Assembly: GCA_946403085.1 (NCBI GenBank)
Contig: CAMIYM010000010.1
Coordinates: 1-64,000 of the forward strand
DNA: 64,000 nucleotides
Reading direction: 5' to 3'
Source: an uncultured Clostridia bacterium
Lineage (GTDB): Bacteria > Bacillota > Clostridia > Saccharofermentanales > Saccharofermentanaceae
Shown here: positions 1 to 7,976 of the stretch, piece after piece
Position numbering within the stretch: position 1 is the first letter of the stretch
Layout: every line of letters starts with the position of its first letter
The notes under the pieces: generated by a model
Databases searched by the model: none
What the model was told of the DNA's origin: nothing
Seen by the model: only the letters and a program-made list of their open reading frames with translations
Translations under genes and position numbers: made by a program

Positions 1-360
1 AAAGATTATCTTCCGAATCCCAGGAAAAAGAAGGTCTTAAGTGCGAGTGCAATGGGAATCTACAAGTATATGTTCCGAGGTAACGACCAGAGGGAGATAC
101 TTGCATACTGCAATAACAAGTTAAATAAACTCGAAGAATATGATCATGCGAATGGTACTTTTCTGCAGGAAACTCTGCTTGCATATTACATGAATGGCTT
201 TAACAGTGCGAAGACTGCAGAGTCACTTTTCATACACAGAAATTCACTTATCAACCGTTTGAAAAAGATCGAAGAACTCCTGGAAATCGAGATCTCTGAC
301 TACGTTGAATACCTTGATTTATTGAACTGCATACTCGTTAAAAGACTGATGTTTTTGTGA
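1..360 (+). CDS. PucR/CdaR-type transcriptional regulator, C-terminal part (partial)
   Basis: The frame is open from the first base, so the gene begins upstream of the window; the internal ATG at 52 is not a credible start. The visible 119 residues carry the C-terminal helix-turn-helix of the PucR family: a Leu-rich helix, then 'GFNSAKTAESLFIHRNSL' and 'RLKKIEELLEI', which match the HTH_30 pattern in which an 'NTL.RL..IEELLG' helix reads DNA. Family members regulate purine, amino acid, GABA or sugar-acid catabolism by sensing a small ligand through N-terminal domains, which are not visible here. It lies immediately upstream of, and in the same direction as, an amino acid ABC transporter and catabolic genes, so it is the likely local regulator. 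Assignment of the HTH is secure; the ligand is unknown. Confidence 0.8.
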   Translation, partial: KDYLPNPRKKKVLSASAMGIYKYMFRGNDQREILAYCNNKLNKLEEYDHANGTFLQETLLAYYMNGFNSAKTAESLFIHRNSLINRLKKIEELLEIEISDYVEYLDLLNCILVKRLMFL

Positions 361-405
361 TGTCAGACTGTGCAGAGTGTTCAGTATAAGTGTGCGGTTC
401 GCACG

Positions 406-434
406 TTGTAAACGCACGGTTACTTTCCTAAAAT
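406..434 (+). promoter_or_regulatory. Candidate sigma-A promoter of the amino acid transporter operon
   Basis: TTGTAA (406-411) and TAAAAT (429-434) are separated by exactly 17 bases, which predicts a start near 441. This is upstream of the structured leader and of the binding-protein gene at 524. A small GTGCG/CGCAC hairpin sequence (392-404) lies just upstream and could be a regulator site. Confidence 0.5.
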
Positions 435-436
435 TC

Positions 437-509
437 GTCACAAGAAAAGGCACAGTGAAACGATAGTTTCGAGGGAGCCTTTCCTTAATGGAAGGCATTT
501 TATTGTGAC
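437..509 (+). promoter_or_regulatory. Structured 5' leader of the transporter operon
   Basis: GTCACAA (437-443) can pair with TTGTGAC (503-509) and enclose two hairpins: GAAAC-GATA-GTTTC (457-470) and GCCTTTCC/GGAAGGC (477-496). The second hairpin is followed by ATTTTATT, a weak terminator-like tract. The closing arm ends just before the ribosome binding site AGGAGGAG, so folding could couple to termination or translation. I do not recognise it as a described riboswitch class. Confidence 0.4.
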
Positions 510-523
510 AAGGAGGAGTAACA

Positions 524-1498
524 ATGAAAAAGAACAGATTCGGAAAGAGCGTTTTGACAACGGCAATCGTATCATCCATGGGATTGTTTGCTTTGGCAGG
601 ATGCAGCACGGGAGCTACAGCAACAACAGCAGGCGAGACCGGTGGATCCGCATCAGGCAAGGAGGTCTTAAGAGTTGGAATGGAGTGTGCATATGCTCCT
701 TTCAACTGGACGCAGGATGAGGCGACCACTCCTGACGGCAGCAAGGCTGTTAAGATCTATGATTCAACGTTTTATGCATATGGATATGACGTAGCGGTAT
801 CACAGATGATCGCAGACCAGCTCGGTATGGAGCTTGAGATACACAAAGTTGAATGGTCTTCGATCGGTATCTCACTTGACGCAGGCGATTACGATTGCAT
901 CATTGCAGGTATGGGCCGTACAAAAGAAAGAGAGATGTCCTACTCATTCACAACACCTTACTACTACAGAGATAACTGTATCGTAGTTAAGGCAGACGGA
1001 GCTTATAAAGATGTTACAGGTCTCTCTCAGCTCAATGATACAGGTTGTAAAGTGACAACACAGCTCGGAACAGGCTGGATCCCGCTTCTTGACCAGATCA
1101 AAGGTGCTGTAACCGGTTCTAATTACGAGACAACCTCAGAGTGCTTCATGGCAGTTTCAAACGGTGTCGCTGATATCTGTATCGTAGATCTTCCTACAGC
1201 TCAGTCAGCACTTCTTACAAATAAGGATCTTAAGATAATTACTTTTGATGAGAAAGACAGCTTCTCAGGTGATGAAGAGATGGTAAATGTCTGCATCGCA
1301 ACAAGAAAGAACGATACGGTATTGAGAGATAAGATCCAGGGTGCAATGGATGCGTTAGGCTGGAACGACAAGGCTAAGATGGATGATCTTATGGCAAAGG
1401 TGATCGGTCAGCAGCCGGCAGCCAATAGTGCACCTGCTGAAGCAGAATTGATGATCGACATTGCCATTTTCGGCAAAGAAGATTATTTCATCGCGTAA
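524..1498 (+). CDS. Amino acid ABC transporter substrate-binding lipoprotein
   Basis: The protein has 324 residues. It starts with a lipoprotein signal peptide: a Lys/Arg-rich head, a hydrophobic stretch and the lipobox LAGC with the lipidated Cys near residue 27. A Thr/Ala/Gly-rich linker follows, then a bacterial extracellular solute-binding family 3 fold (for example 'VGMECAYAPFNW' at the ligand pocket and 'CDCIIAGMGRTKERE'-like strands in the middle). Family 3 proteins deliver polar amino acids, amines or opines to a membrane permease. The gene is followed by its permease and ATPase in the same direction. A strong hairpin directly downstream would favour higher levels of this protein than of the permease. 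The substrate cannot be read from sequence. Start chosen at ATG 524 after AGGAGGAG. Confidence 0.88.
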   Translation: MKKNRFGKSVLTTAIVSSMGLFALAGCSTGATATTAGETGGSASGKEVLRVGMECAYAPFNWTQDEATTPDGSKAVKIYDSTFYAYGYDVAVSQMIADQLGMELEIHKVEWSSIGISLDAGDYDCIIAGMGRTKEREMSYSFTTPYYYRDNCIVVKADGAYKDVTGLSQLNDTGCKVTTQLGTGWIPLLDQIKGAVTGSNYETTSECFMAVSNGVADICIVDLPTAQSALLTNKDLKIITFDEKDSFSGDEEMVNVCIATRKNDTVLRDKIQGAMDALGWNDKAKMDDLMAKVIGQQPAANSAPAEAELMIDIAIFGKEDYFIA

Positions 1499-1543
1499 AC
1501 ACCGATAGCGGAATAGCAGCAGTCACATACTAAGTTTTAATTC

Positions 1544-1575
1544 ACCTGCCGGGAAGAAGATCCTTCCCGGCGGGT
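1544..1575 (+). promoter_or_regulatory. Intercistronic mRNA hairpin between binding protein and permease
   Basis: ACCTGCCGGGAAG (1544-1556) and CTTCCCGGCGGGT (1563-1575) form a 13-bp stem with one G-T wobble and a six-base loop. No T-run follows, so it is not a standard terminator. Such stems after binding-protein genes typically protect the upstream message from 3' decay and lower read-through into the permease gene. Confidence 0.6.
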
Positions 1576-1596
1576 AATCTGAAAAGGATGATGACT

Positions 1597-2367
1597 ATGG
1601 GACTTTTAAATTATGACTTAACTAATCCTCAGACATCCATTGAGTGGATGATCTACTTAACAGTTAAATACTTAAAGATGTTCCTGGATGGAACATGGCT
1701 GACACTTTATATCGCGGTATTAGGTACGATCTTCGGTTTCATTCTCGGATATATCGTAGGTATCGTTCAGGATATGAAGACCGGACTTGGTGATAACCCG
1801 GTAAAGAAAACTCTTGTAAGGATCTTAAAAGTGATCGCAGCGGCTTATGTGGAAGTTTTCCGTGATACTCCTATGATCGTTCAGGCCATGATCATCTACT
1901 ACGGCATCAGACAGCTGGGCGTAAATATGGCTCCTGTATTTGCAGGAATTCTCGTAACTCTTCTTAATACAGGTGCATACATGGCAGAGACAGTAAGAGG
2001 CGGTATCGGATCGATCGATCTCGGACAGCGAGAAGGTGCATGGGCAATGGGTATGTCACCTATGAAAACTATGATCTACATCGTTCTTCCACAGGCTTTC
2101 AAGAACATTATTCCTGAGATGGCAAATACATTCCTTACCAATCTCAAGATGACATCTGTCCTCAACGTAATTGCGGTTCAGGAATTGTTCATGGCAGCAA
2201 AGACTGTCGGCGGCAACTACTACAAATATTTCGAGAGCTACCTCGTCATTGCAGTCATATATTTCGTTCTGTGCTTCGTATTCAATAAGATCTTCAATTT
2301 CATGGAGAAGAAGCTCAAAGGCAAGAAGGATTACGCACTGGCTGTCGAGTATATGGACAATCAGTAA
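1597..2367 (+). CDS. Amino acid ABC transporter permease (His/Glu/Gln/Arg family)
   Basis: This is a polytopic membrane protein of about 256 residues, of the HisM/GlnP type. It has several hydrophobic segments, including an N-terminal one ('LYIAVLGTIFGFILGYIVG'). The EAA loop contacting the ATPase is 'GAWAMGMSPMKTMIYIVLP', with the conserved Gly and the following 'PQAFKNIIPEMANTFL'. ATG codons lie at 1588, 1591 and 1597. The ribosome binding site AAAAGG (1582-1587) touches 1588, so 1597 has the correct spacing and is chosen. It forms a homodimeric or heterodimeric channel for the substrate captured by the upstream lipoprotein; only one permease is present, suggesting a homodimer. Confidence 0.9.
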   Translation: MGLLNYDLTNPQTSIEWMIYLTVKYLKMFLDGTWLTLYIAVLGTIFGFILGYIVGIVQDMKTGLGDNPVKKTLVRILKVIAAAYVEVFRDTPMIVQAMIIYYGIRQLGVNMAPVFAGILVTLLNTGAYMAETVRGGIGSIDLGQREGAWAMGMSPMKTMIYIVLPQAFKNIIPEMANTFLTNLKMTSVLNVIAVQELFMAAKTVGGNYYKYFESYLVIAVIYFVLCFVFNKIFNFMEKKLKGKKDYALAVEYMDNQ

Positions 2368-2379
2368 GGAGGAGACGTT

Positions 2380-3120
2380 ATGGGTGTTACAGTTATCAGC
2401 ATTAAAGATCTCAGTAAGTCTTTCGGCAAACATGAAGTTTTAAGAAAGATCGATATGGAAGTCAAAGAAGGCGAGATCATCTGCATAGTAGGATCATCCG
2501 GTTCGGGCAAATCAACACTTTTAAGATGCATCAACAAGCTCGAAAAACAGACTTCCGGCAACATCTTTTTCCGCGGCAAGGAAGTAAGAGATGTGCAGCG
2601 TGAAGTAAATGAATACCGGGCTAAGGTCGGCATGGTTTTCCAGTCGTTCAACCTCTTCAATAACATGACTGTTCTTCAGAACTGCATGCTGTGTACAAGG
2701 AAGGTTTTGCACCTTTCAAAAGAGGAAGCATTCGACCGTGCCATAGCTCATTTAAAAGAAGTCGGAATGGCACCGTTCATCAACGCAAAACCTGATCAGT
2801 TATCCGGTGGGCAGAAGCAGAGAGTCGCGATCGCCAGAGCCCTGTGTATGAACCCTGAAGTGCTCCTTTTCGACGAGCCTACATCGGCATTAGATCCTGA
2901 GATGGTAGGCGAAGTATTAAATGTTATGAAGGATTTGGCTACGACCGGTCTTACCATGATAATCGTTACACACGAGATGGCTTTCGCAAGGGATGTCTCA
3001 ACGAGAACGATATTCATGGACAGAGGTTATGTAGCTGAGGACGCGCCTCCTTCGGAACTGTTCAGCAATCCGAAGAACCCGCGTACAAGAGAATTCTTGA
3101 GCAGATATCTGGCGGGATAA
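2380..3120 (+). CDS. Amino acid ABC transporter ATP-binding protein (GlnQ-like)
   Basis: This 246-residue cytoplasmic ATPase powers the transporter. All nucleotide-binding motifs are present: Walker A 'GSSGSGKST' (about 38-46), Q-loop 'MVFQSFNLF' (about 85-93), signature 'LSGGQKQR' (141-148), Walker B '[12 protein letters not shown]' (about 161-172) and the switch His in 'IIVTHEM'. Length and motif spacing are those of polar amino acid transporters. The start ATG 2380 follows TAAGGAGG, and the gene begins 12 bases after the permease stop, so the two are co-translated from one operon. Confidence 0.94.
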   Translation: MGVTVISIKDLSKSFGKHEVLRKIDMEVKEGEIICIVGSSGSGKSTLLRCINKLEKQTSGNIFFRGKEVRDVQREVNEYRAKVGMVFQSFNLFNNMTVLQNCMLCTRKVLHLSKEEAFDRAIAHLKEVGMAPFINAKPDQLSGGQKQRVAIARALCMNPEVLLFDEPTSALDPEMVGEVLNVMKDLATTGLTMIIVTHEMAFARDVSTRTIFMDRGYVAEDAPPSELFSNPKNPRTREFLSRYLAG

Positions 3121-3134
3121 AAGGAGGCAGATAT

Positions 3135-3806
3135 ATGAAAAGATTTGTTGTTACATTTGCAAGAGGATTCGGTTCGGGCGGTAAGGAGATCGCTTCGATC
3201 CTGGCCCACGATCTGGGCATTCACTGCTACGAGAACCGTATCCTCACTCTCGCAAGCCAGCTAAGCGGACTTGACGAAAAACTCTTTAATGAGGTCAACG
3301 AAAAGATAAGATCCAACGGCGGTTTCAGAAGCATGATGCGCGGACTGCCGAGATCAAGAAATTACATCGCGAAGAACGAGAAATTCGTTTCCGATGACAA
3401 GCTCTTTGAGTACCAATGCGAGATCATCAACAACCTTGCCGATCAGGAATCTTGTGTGATCGTAGGTAAGTGTGCCGATTACGTGCTGAGGAGCAGAGAA
3501 AACGTGGTGAGTATCTACATCGAGGCGCCCAGAGCATTTTGCAGACAGAGAGTAATCGAGCACTTGGGTGTTACACCGGAAGTCGCTGATGCGACCATTA
3601 CACAAACAGATAAGTACCGGGCAGATTATTATGCATACTACACTCATGGCAACTACTGGACAAATCCCGTTAACTACGACATGACGCTTAACAGCGAGAA
3701 GGTAGGAATCCGGGATTGCGTAAAGATCATCGAACAGTTTCTTATCCTTAAGGGCTATATAACTGAAGATGAAATCGGCAAAAAAGTTAAGAATGAAAAG
3801 AAATAA
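3135..3806 (+). CDS. Cytidylate kinase-like family protein
   Basis: This 223-residue protein belongs to the cytidylate-kinase-like (Cytidylate_kin2) family. The N-terminal P-loop variant is 'ARGFGSGGKEIA', where GxGSGGKE replaces the canonical GKST. A later stretch 'CVIVGKCADYVLR' and the lid-like 'TDKYRADYYAYYTHGNYW' are also typical. Members are P-loop kinases of unknown substrate, distinct from true Cmk. It sits 14 bases after the ATPase gene and 15 before the aminotransferase, so it is part of the operon; a housekeeping CMP kinase would be unexpected here. Substrate unknown. Confidence 0.78.
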   Translation: MKRFVVTFARGFGSGGKEIASILAHDLGIHCYENRILTLASQLSGLDEKLFNEVNEKIRSNGGFRSMMRGLPRSRNYIAKNEKFVSDDKLFEYQCEIINNLADQESCVIVGKCADYVLRSRENVVSIYIEAPRAFCRQRVIEHLGVTPEVADATITQTDKYRADYYAYYTHGNYWTNPVNYDMTLNSEKVGIRDCVKIIEQFLILKGYITEDEIGKKVKNEKK

Positions 3807-3821
3807 CAGGGGGCAATTAAT

Positions 3822-5036
3822 ATGAAACTTGCAGATACAGGACTTACATCACAGGACATTAAAGACAAAGTCAGTAAATATATGATAGAGACATACGAGA
3901 GATTCGATTTTCTCGCAGAGACCGCAAAGGACCAGTACATCTACGATGAGAACGGCGAAGCTTATCTCGATTTTTATGCAGGCATTGCAGTCAACTCCGC
4001 AGGCAGCTGCAACGAAAAGGTAGTAGCCGCAGCGGTAGAGCAGACCAAGACTTTGATGCATACATTCAATTATCCGTACACGATCCCCCAGGCGCTGCTT
4101 GCAGAGAAGGTCTGTGAAACGATCGGAATGGACAAGATCTTCTACCAGAATTCAGGTACTGAAGCTAACGAGGCCATGATCAAGATGGCGCGTAAATACG
4201 GTATCGAAAAGTATGGTCCCAACCGTTATCACATCGTAACAGCCAAGATGGGATTCCACGGCAGAACATTCGGTGCGATGTCAGCAACCGGCCAGCCTGG
4301 CAACGGATGCCAGATAGGTTTCGGTCCTATGGCATACGGCTTCTCATACGCTCCATATAACGATCTGCAGGCATTCAAGGATGCATGCACCGAGAACACA
4401 ATAGCTGTCATGATCGAACCTGTACAGGGCGAAGGCGGAGTCCATCCCGCCACAATGGAATTCATGAAAGGACTCCGTGAATTCTGTGACGAGAAAGGAA
4501 TGCTTCTTCTGATCGATGAGGTTCAGACAGGCTGGTGCAGAACCGGTAAAGTAATGAGCTTCATGCATTACGGAATCAAGCCGGACATCGTATCGATGGC
4601 CAAAGCTTTGGGAGGCGGTATGCCGATAGGCGCTATCTGTGCGAAAGCGGAAGTCGCAAAGGCATTTACTGCGGGTTCCCACGGAACAACTTTCGGCGGC
4701 CATCCCGTAAGCTGCGCTGCAGCTTTTGCACAGGTAAATGAATTGTTAGACAGGGATCTCGCAGGCAACGCAGAAAAAGTCGGCAATTACTTTATGGAAA
4801 AACTTAAAACTCTTCCTCATGTTAAGGATGTAAGAGGCCAGGGTTTACTTGTTGGTGTTGAGTTCGATGATTCCATCAATGCCGTTGATGTTAAACATGA
4901 ATGTCTCCACAGACATCTTCTTATCACGGCAATAGGAGGTCACATTATCCGTATGGTACCTCCGCTCATCATTACAGAGGAAGATTGTGATAAGGCATAC
5001 GACATAATCAAGGCTTCTGTGGAGGCTCTGGGTTAA
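3822..5036 (+). CDS. Class III aminotransferase (acetylornithine/omega-amino acid type)
   Basis: This is a 404-residue PLP enzyme of fold type I, subgroup III. Visible features are the 'NSGTEANEAMIKMAR' phosphate-binding region (about 110-124), the cofactor aspartate in 'LLIDEVQTG' (D232) and the Schiff-base lysine in 'SMAKALGGG' (K261), with 'GTTFGGHP' after it. Such enzymes move an amino group from a terminal amine (N-acetylornithine, ornithine, GABA, beta-alanine, taurine) to 2-oxoglutarate or pyruvate and leave an aldehyde. Overall the sequence looks ArgD-like, but no arginine genes are near. It is followed by an iron alcohol dehydrogenase that could reduce the aldehyde, which favours a catabolic role. 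Substrate undetermined. Confidence 0.85.
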   Translation: MKLADTGLTSQDIKDKVSKYMIETYERFDFLAETAKDQYIYDENGEAYLDFYAGIAVNSAGSCNEKVVAAAVEQTKTLMHTFNYPYTIPQALLAEKVCETIGMDKIFYQNSGTEANEAMIKMARKYGIEKYGPNRYHIVTAKMGFHGRTFGAMSATGQPGNGCQIGFGPMAYGFSYAPYNDLQAFKDACTENTIAVMIEPVQGEGGVHPATMEFMKGLREFCDEKGMLLLIDEVQTGWCRTGKVMSFMHYGIKPDIVSMAKALGGGMPIGAICAKAEVAKAFTAGSHGTTFGGHPVSCAAAFAQVNELLDRDLAGNAEKVGNYFMEKLKTLPHVKDVRGQGLLVGVEFDDSINAVDVKHECLHRHLLITAIGGHIIRMVPPLIITEEDCDKAYDIIKASVEALG

Positions 5037-5050
5037 GGAGGCGTTAACAT

Positions 5051-6199
5051 ATGAAGCATTTTTCTTTTTCAATACCCCAAAATGTGTATTTCGGCTGGGG
5101 TTGCCTTAATGATCTTTCAGCCATAGCCGGTAAGACCGGTGCAACGAAAGCATTCATAGTCTCAGGACCGCATCTTATGAAGGCAGGTTATGTAGACATG
5201 TGTGCGGAGAAATTAGCACAGGCAGGAATTCCAAGCGAAGCCTTCACGGAGACAGAGGGGAATCCGTCAACAAATACAGTCGAAAAGGCAGCTTCTAAGT
5301 TCAAGGCCAGCGGGGCAGATCTGATCGTTGCATTCGGCGGAGGTTCGCCTCTTGATGTTGCAAAGGCAGTTGCGGTATTAGGAAGCTACGGCGGGAAGAT
5401 TACAGATTACGAGGGTGTTGGCAAAGTCCCGGGTCCGGTAGTTCCGATGATTGCAATCCCCACCACCGCAGGAACAGGTTCGGAGGTTACATCCTTCTCT
5501 GTAATAACCGACCATTCAAGGAACTATAAGCTCACGGTAGGAAGCACTTATCTTTTGCCTTCTTATGTGATACTTGATCCTGAACTCATTACCACAGTTC
5601 CGCTGAAGACATCTGCTTATTGCGGAGTGGATGCTCTGGTACACGCATTGGAAGCATATCTGTCACTGGCTTCGTCTCCTTTCTCAGATATGATGGCGCT
5701 TCAGGCATTAGAGCTAATCGGTTCAAATATCAGAGACTACGTAGCAGACCGGAAGGATCGTGGAGCGGCTGAAGGAATGCTTTTAGGATCACTCTTTGCC
5801 GGAATCGCATTCTCTCATGCGAGACTCGGTGACGTTCACGCAATGAGTCATCCGGTCAGTGCATATTTCGATGTGGCACACGGCCTTGCAAATGCAGTAT
5901 TGCTCCCGGTAGTCGTTGATTTCAACGCGCAAACTGACACCGGAAAATACTATGAGATATACCGCCGTGTTGCAACAGATTCTGTTGCAAAATCAGAATT
6001 CAGATCCGAGTATCTTGCTAATGAATTACGCTTCCTGAACACATCACTCGGCATACCCGGTTCACTGAAAGAAGTCGGAGTCGACAGCAGCAAATTCGAA
6101 GTAATGGTTGAAGATGCCATGAAGAGCGGCAATATAGCAGTCAACCCGAGAAAAACAACCAGGGAAGATATCCTGAGTCTGTATCATCAGGCTTTCTGA
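5051..6199 (+). CDS. Iron-containing alcohol dehydrogenase
   Basis: This 382-residue enzyme is of the group III Fe-ADH family. The NAD(P)-binding 'GGGSPLDVAKA' lies near residue 96, followed by 'IPTTAGTGSEVT'. The metal ligands are seen as an Asp/His pair in 'VDALVHALEAY', and two His in 'HAMSHPVSAYFDVAHGLANA'. Family members interconvert alcohols and aldehydes, including 4-hydroxybutyrate/succinate semialdehyde and sulfoacetaldehyde/isethionate. Placed 14 bases after the aminotransferase, it probably reduces the aldehyde produced by deamination and regenerates NAD+ in a fermenting cell. That pairing is an inference. It is the last gene before a strong terminator. Confidence 0.88.
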   Translation: MKHFSFSIPQNVYFGWGCLNDLSAIAGKTGATKAFIVSGPHLMKAGYVDMCAEKLAQAGIPSEAFTETEGNPSTNTVEKAASKFKASGADLIVAFGGGSPLDVAKAVAVLGSYGGKITDYEGVGKVPGPVVPMIAIPTTAGTGSEVTSFSVITDHSRNYKLTVGSTYLLPSYVILDPELITTVPLKTSAYCGVDALVHALEAYLSLASSPFSDMMALQALELIGSNIRDYVADRKDRGAAEGMLLGSLFAGIAFSHARLGDVHAMSHPVSAYFDVAHGLANAVLLPVVVDFNAQTDTGKYYEIYRRVATDSVAKSEFRSEYLANELRFLNTSLGIPGSLKEVGVDSSKFEVMVEDAMKSGNIAVNPRKTTREDILSLYHQAF

Positions 6200-6258
6200 T
6201 ATCAGGGCGTGATCAGGCACAAGGGCTGATATAGGTCATATGACTTGAAGCAATATAA

Positions 6259-6286
6259 CCGGAGGAGACGATCCTCCGGCTTTTTA
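6259..6286 (+). terminator. Rho-independent terminator of the transporter/aminotransferase operon
   Basis: CCGGAGGA (6259-6266) pairs perfectly with TCCTCCGG (6272-6279) around a five-base loop and is followed by CTTTTT. It ends the operon that starts near 441. Confidence 0.9.
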
Positions 6287-6380
6287 TATATATAAAAGCA
6301 ATAATGATAGAATGAATAACAGGGTTTTTCGTTCATTTTTGAAAAGCTCGAAAAATATTTCAAAAATTTTTCTTCGACCA

Positions 6381-6408
6381 GCGAACATTTCGCATCTGTC
6401 ATTCGTTA
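6381..6408 (+). promoter_or_regulatory. Candidate ECF-type (autoregulated) promoter
   Basis: GAAC (6383-6386) and CGTT (6404-6407) are 17 bases apart, resembling the GAAC/CGT elements used by ECF sigma factors. GAAC lies inside a short palindrome GCGAA-CAT-TTCGC (6381-6393). An A/T-rich inverted repeat TTTTTGAAA/TTTCAAAAA (6336-6344, 6358-6366) precedes it. The site is just upstream of an ECF sigma gene, which would suit autoregulation. The match is short, so this is tentative. Confidence 0.35.
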
Positions 6409-6443
6409 ATAGGATAGATGCGGATAGAAAAGAGGCAAAAGAA

Positions 6444-7937
6444 ATGACAGAGAAAGAACTCGAAAAGATCTACAACGAAGCCTACAGAGCAGTTTACTGG
6501 ACAGCAATGCAGATCCTTAAGAATGAGGCAGATGCAGAAGATGTCGTTCAGGATACCTTTGTATCTTTCATAGAGTCTTACGGCAATCTGGAAGATACAA
6601 GCAAAGCTGTAGCACTTCTTAAAAAGATCGCAGCAAACAAGAGTCTTGACCGTATTAAGCTCTCAAGAACGGATGATGCTGATGACGAGCTCCTGGAAAG
6701 TGTCGAGGCAGTGCCTGAGGATTTTCTTCCTGATTCCATTATCGAATCAGAAGATGCTAGAAGGATCGTCATGGATATCATCAACAATGCTTTGTCAGAT
6801 GATATCAGAAGAACACTTATCCTGTTCTACTTTGACGAGATGAGCACCAAAGAGATTGCCGAAGCACTTGGCGTTCCCGAAGGAACAGTCCGCCGCCGTC
6901 TGAATTTTGCCAGGAACAAGATCAAGAAGGAGGTCGAGAAATATGAAAACGAAAACAAGACGAAGTTGTTCAGTATGGCTGCGCTGCCTTTCTTGAGCAA
7001 ACTCTTCATGAAAGAAGCAGAGCAGGTGCCGTTCAAGGCAATGCCCGCTTCGCTTACAACCCTGTCCGCATCAGCAGAAGCTTCCACACAGGGAGCAGGA
7101 ATCAAAGTAGCTGCATCAGCAGCAAAGAAAGGAACAGGGATGATGATAAACAAAGGATTAATTATTGGAATCTCGTCAGCAGTTGCTGTAGGAACTGCAG
7201 TCGCAGTCACAGTGGCAGTGCTCTCCAAGAAGCCTGACACAGAGCCGGAGAAGACAAGAAGAACCACTGTAGAAGAGACAACTGACAGAGTTATAGCGAC
7301 AACGACAGAGGAGACAACAACTGAAGCTACAACTACTGAAACATCGGAGACATCACAGACAGAAGATAACAAGCCTCAGCCGTATTCTATTGAAGGTATG
7401 TCGGCTGACGAGGTAGCTGAACACCTGTATATGCTCCGCCAGATTAAAAATGGTGATCCGGCAAGCGCATATCCTGACAGATTTAAAGCTGTGCCCCGTA
7501 ATATGGATGCGAATAAGCACATTTATCTGTTCAAGAATGCCGGCTTCACCAACAATATAAGCAGTATAGCTGTAAATGAAGTTGATGAGGACAATGGATC
7601 ATTCGTCCTTAATCCTGACAGCACAGTAACAGTCAAGCTTAATACAACCGATAAGGAATTCGCTGATGCTCTGTATAAGAGACTTAAGGAAACGATGGTG
7701 GAATATTCTCAGGGAGACATCAATGGAGCGACAGTCTCTGATGACAGTGAAGAAGGCAGAGATACATGGCACTGCACATACTCCATTAAGGTTGAAGTCT
7801 CAGAGAGTGAAAAGCATGATATGGCGACATCTAAAGGCGGAGAAAAGCATTTCTACAGGCTGGTTAACTGCACCATCACCAGAGTCAAATTAGATGGTGA
7901 ATATAACTTTACGATAAGAATGCCTGTAAACAGATAA
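6444..7937 (+). CDS. ECF-type sigma-70 factor fused to a transmembrane segment and extracellular domain
   Basis: The chosen start, ATG 6444, lies eight bases after AGAGG (6431-6435) and gives 498 residues; an upstream in-frame ATG at 6312 would translate the A/T-rich promoter area and has no ribosome binding site. Region 2 is at about 7-75 ('AEDVVQDTFVSF'). Region 4 is at about 108-168, with helix-turn-helix 'STKEIAEALGVPEGTVRRRL'. A linker follows, then one hydrophobic helix at about 239-260, a Thr/Glu-rich stretch at 272-306 and a 190-residue C-terminal domain I do not recognise. With the sigma part cytoplasmic, the C-terminal part would lie outside. This suggests a one-protein sensor and sigma factor, perhaps released by proteolysis. 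No separate anti-sigma gene is adjacent. Confidence 0.85.
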   Translation: MTEKELEKIYNEAYRAVYWTAMQILKNEADAEDVVQDTFVSFIESYGNLEDTSKAVALLKKIAANKSLDRIKLSRTDDADDELLESVEAVPEDFLPDSIIESEDARRIVMDIINNALSDDIRRTLILFYFDEMSTKEIAEALGVPEGTVRRRLNFARNKIKKEVEKYENENKTKLFSMAALPFLSKLFMKEAEQVPFKAMPASLTTLSASAEASTQGAGIKVAASAAKKGTGMMINKGLIIGISSAVAVGTAVAVTVAVLSKKPDTEPEKTRRTTVEETTDRVIATTTEETTTEATTTETSETSQTEDNKPQPYSIEGMSADEVAEHLYMLRQIKNGDPASAYPDRFKAVPRNMDANKHIYLFKNAGFTNNISSIAVNEVDEDNGSFVLNPDSTVTVKLNTTDKEFADALYKRLKETMVEYSQGDINGATVSDDSEEGRDTWHCTYSIKVEVSESEKHDMATSKGGEKHFYRLVNCTITRVKLDGEYNFTIRMPVNR

Positions 7938-7976
7938 ATAGATGGAATAAGAGAAGATTATTTGGAGGAAAGAAAA

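Noticed and set aside
319..744. 141-codon open frame on the minus strand over the leader and binding-protein start
   Set aside because: It crosses the promoter, leader and signal peptide of a clear gene and has no protein-like features.
3135..3806. Housekeeping cytidylate kinase (cmk)
   Set aside because: The P-loop differs from true Cmk and the context is a transporter operon, so only the cytidylate-kinase-like family is assigned.
6312..6443. N-terminal extension of the sigma factor from ATG 6312
   Set aside because: It has no ribosome binding site and translates A/T-rich inverted-repeat DNA that looks like promoter; ATG 6444 has AGAGG at good spacing and starts at the sigma-2 domain.
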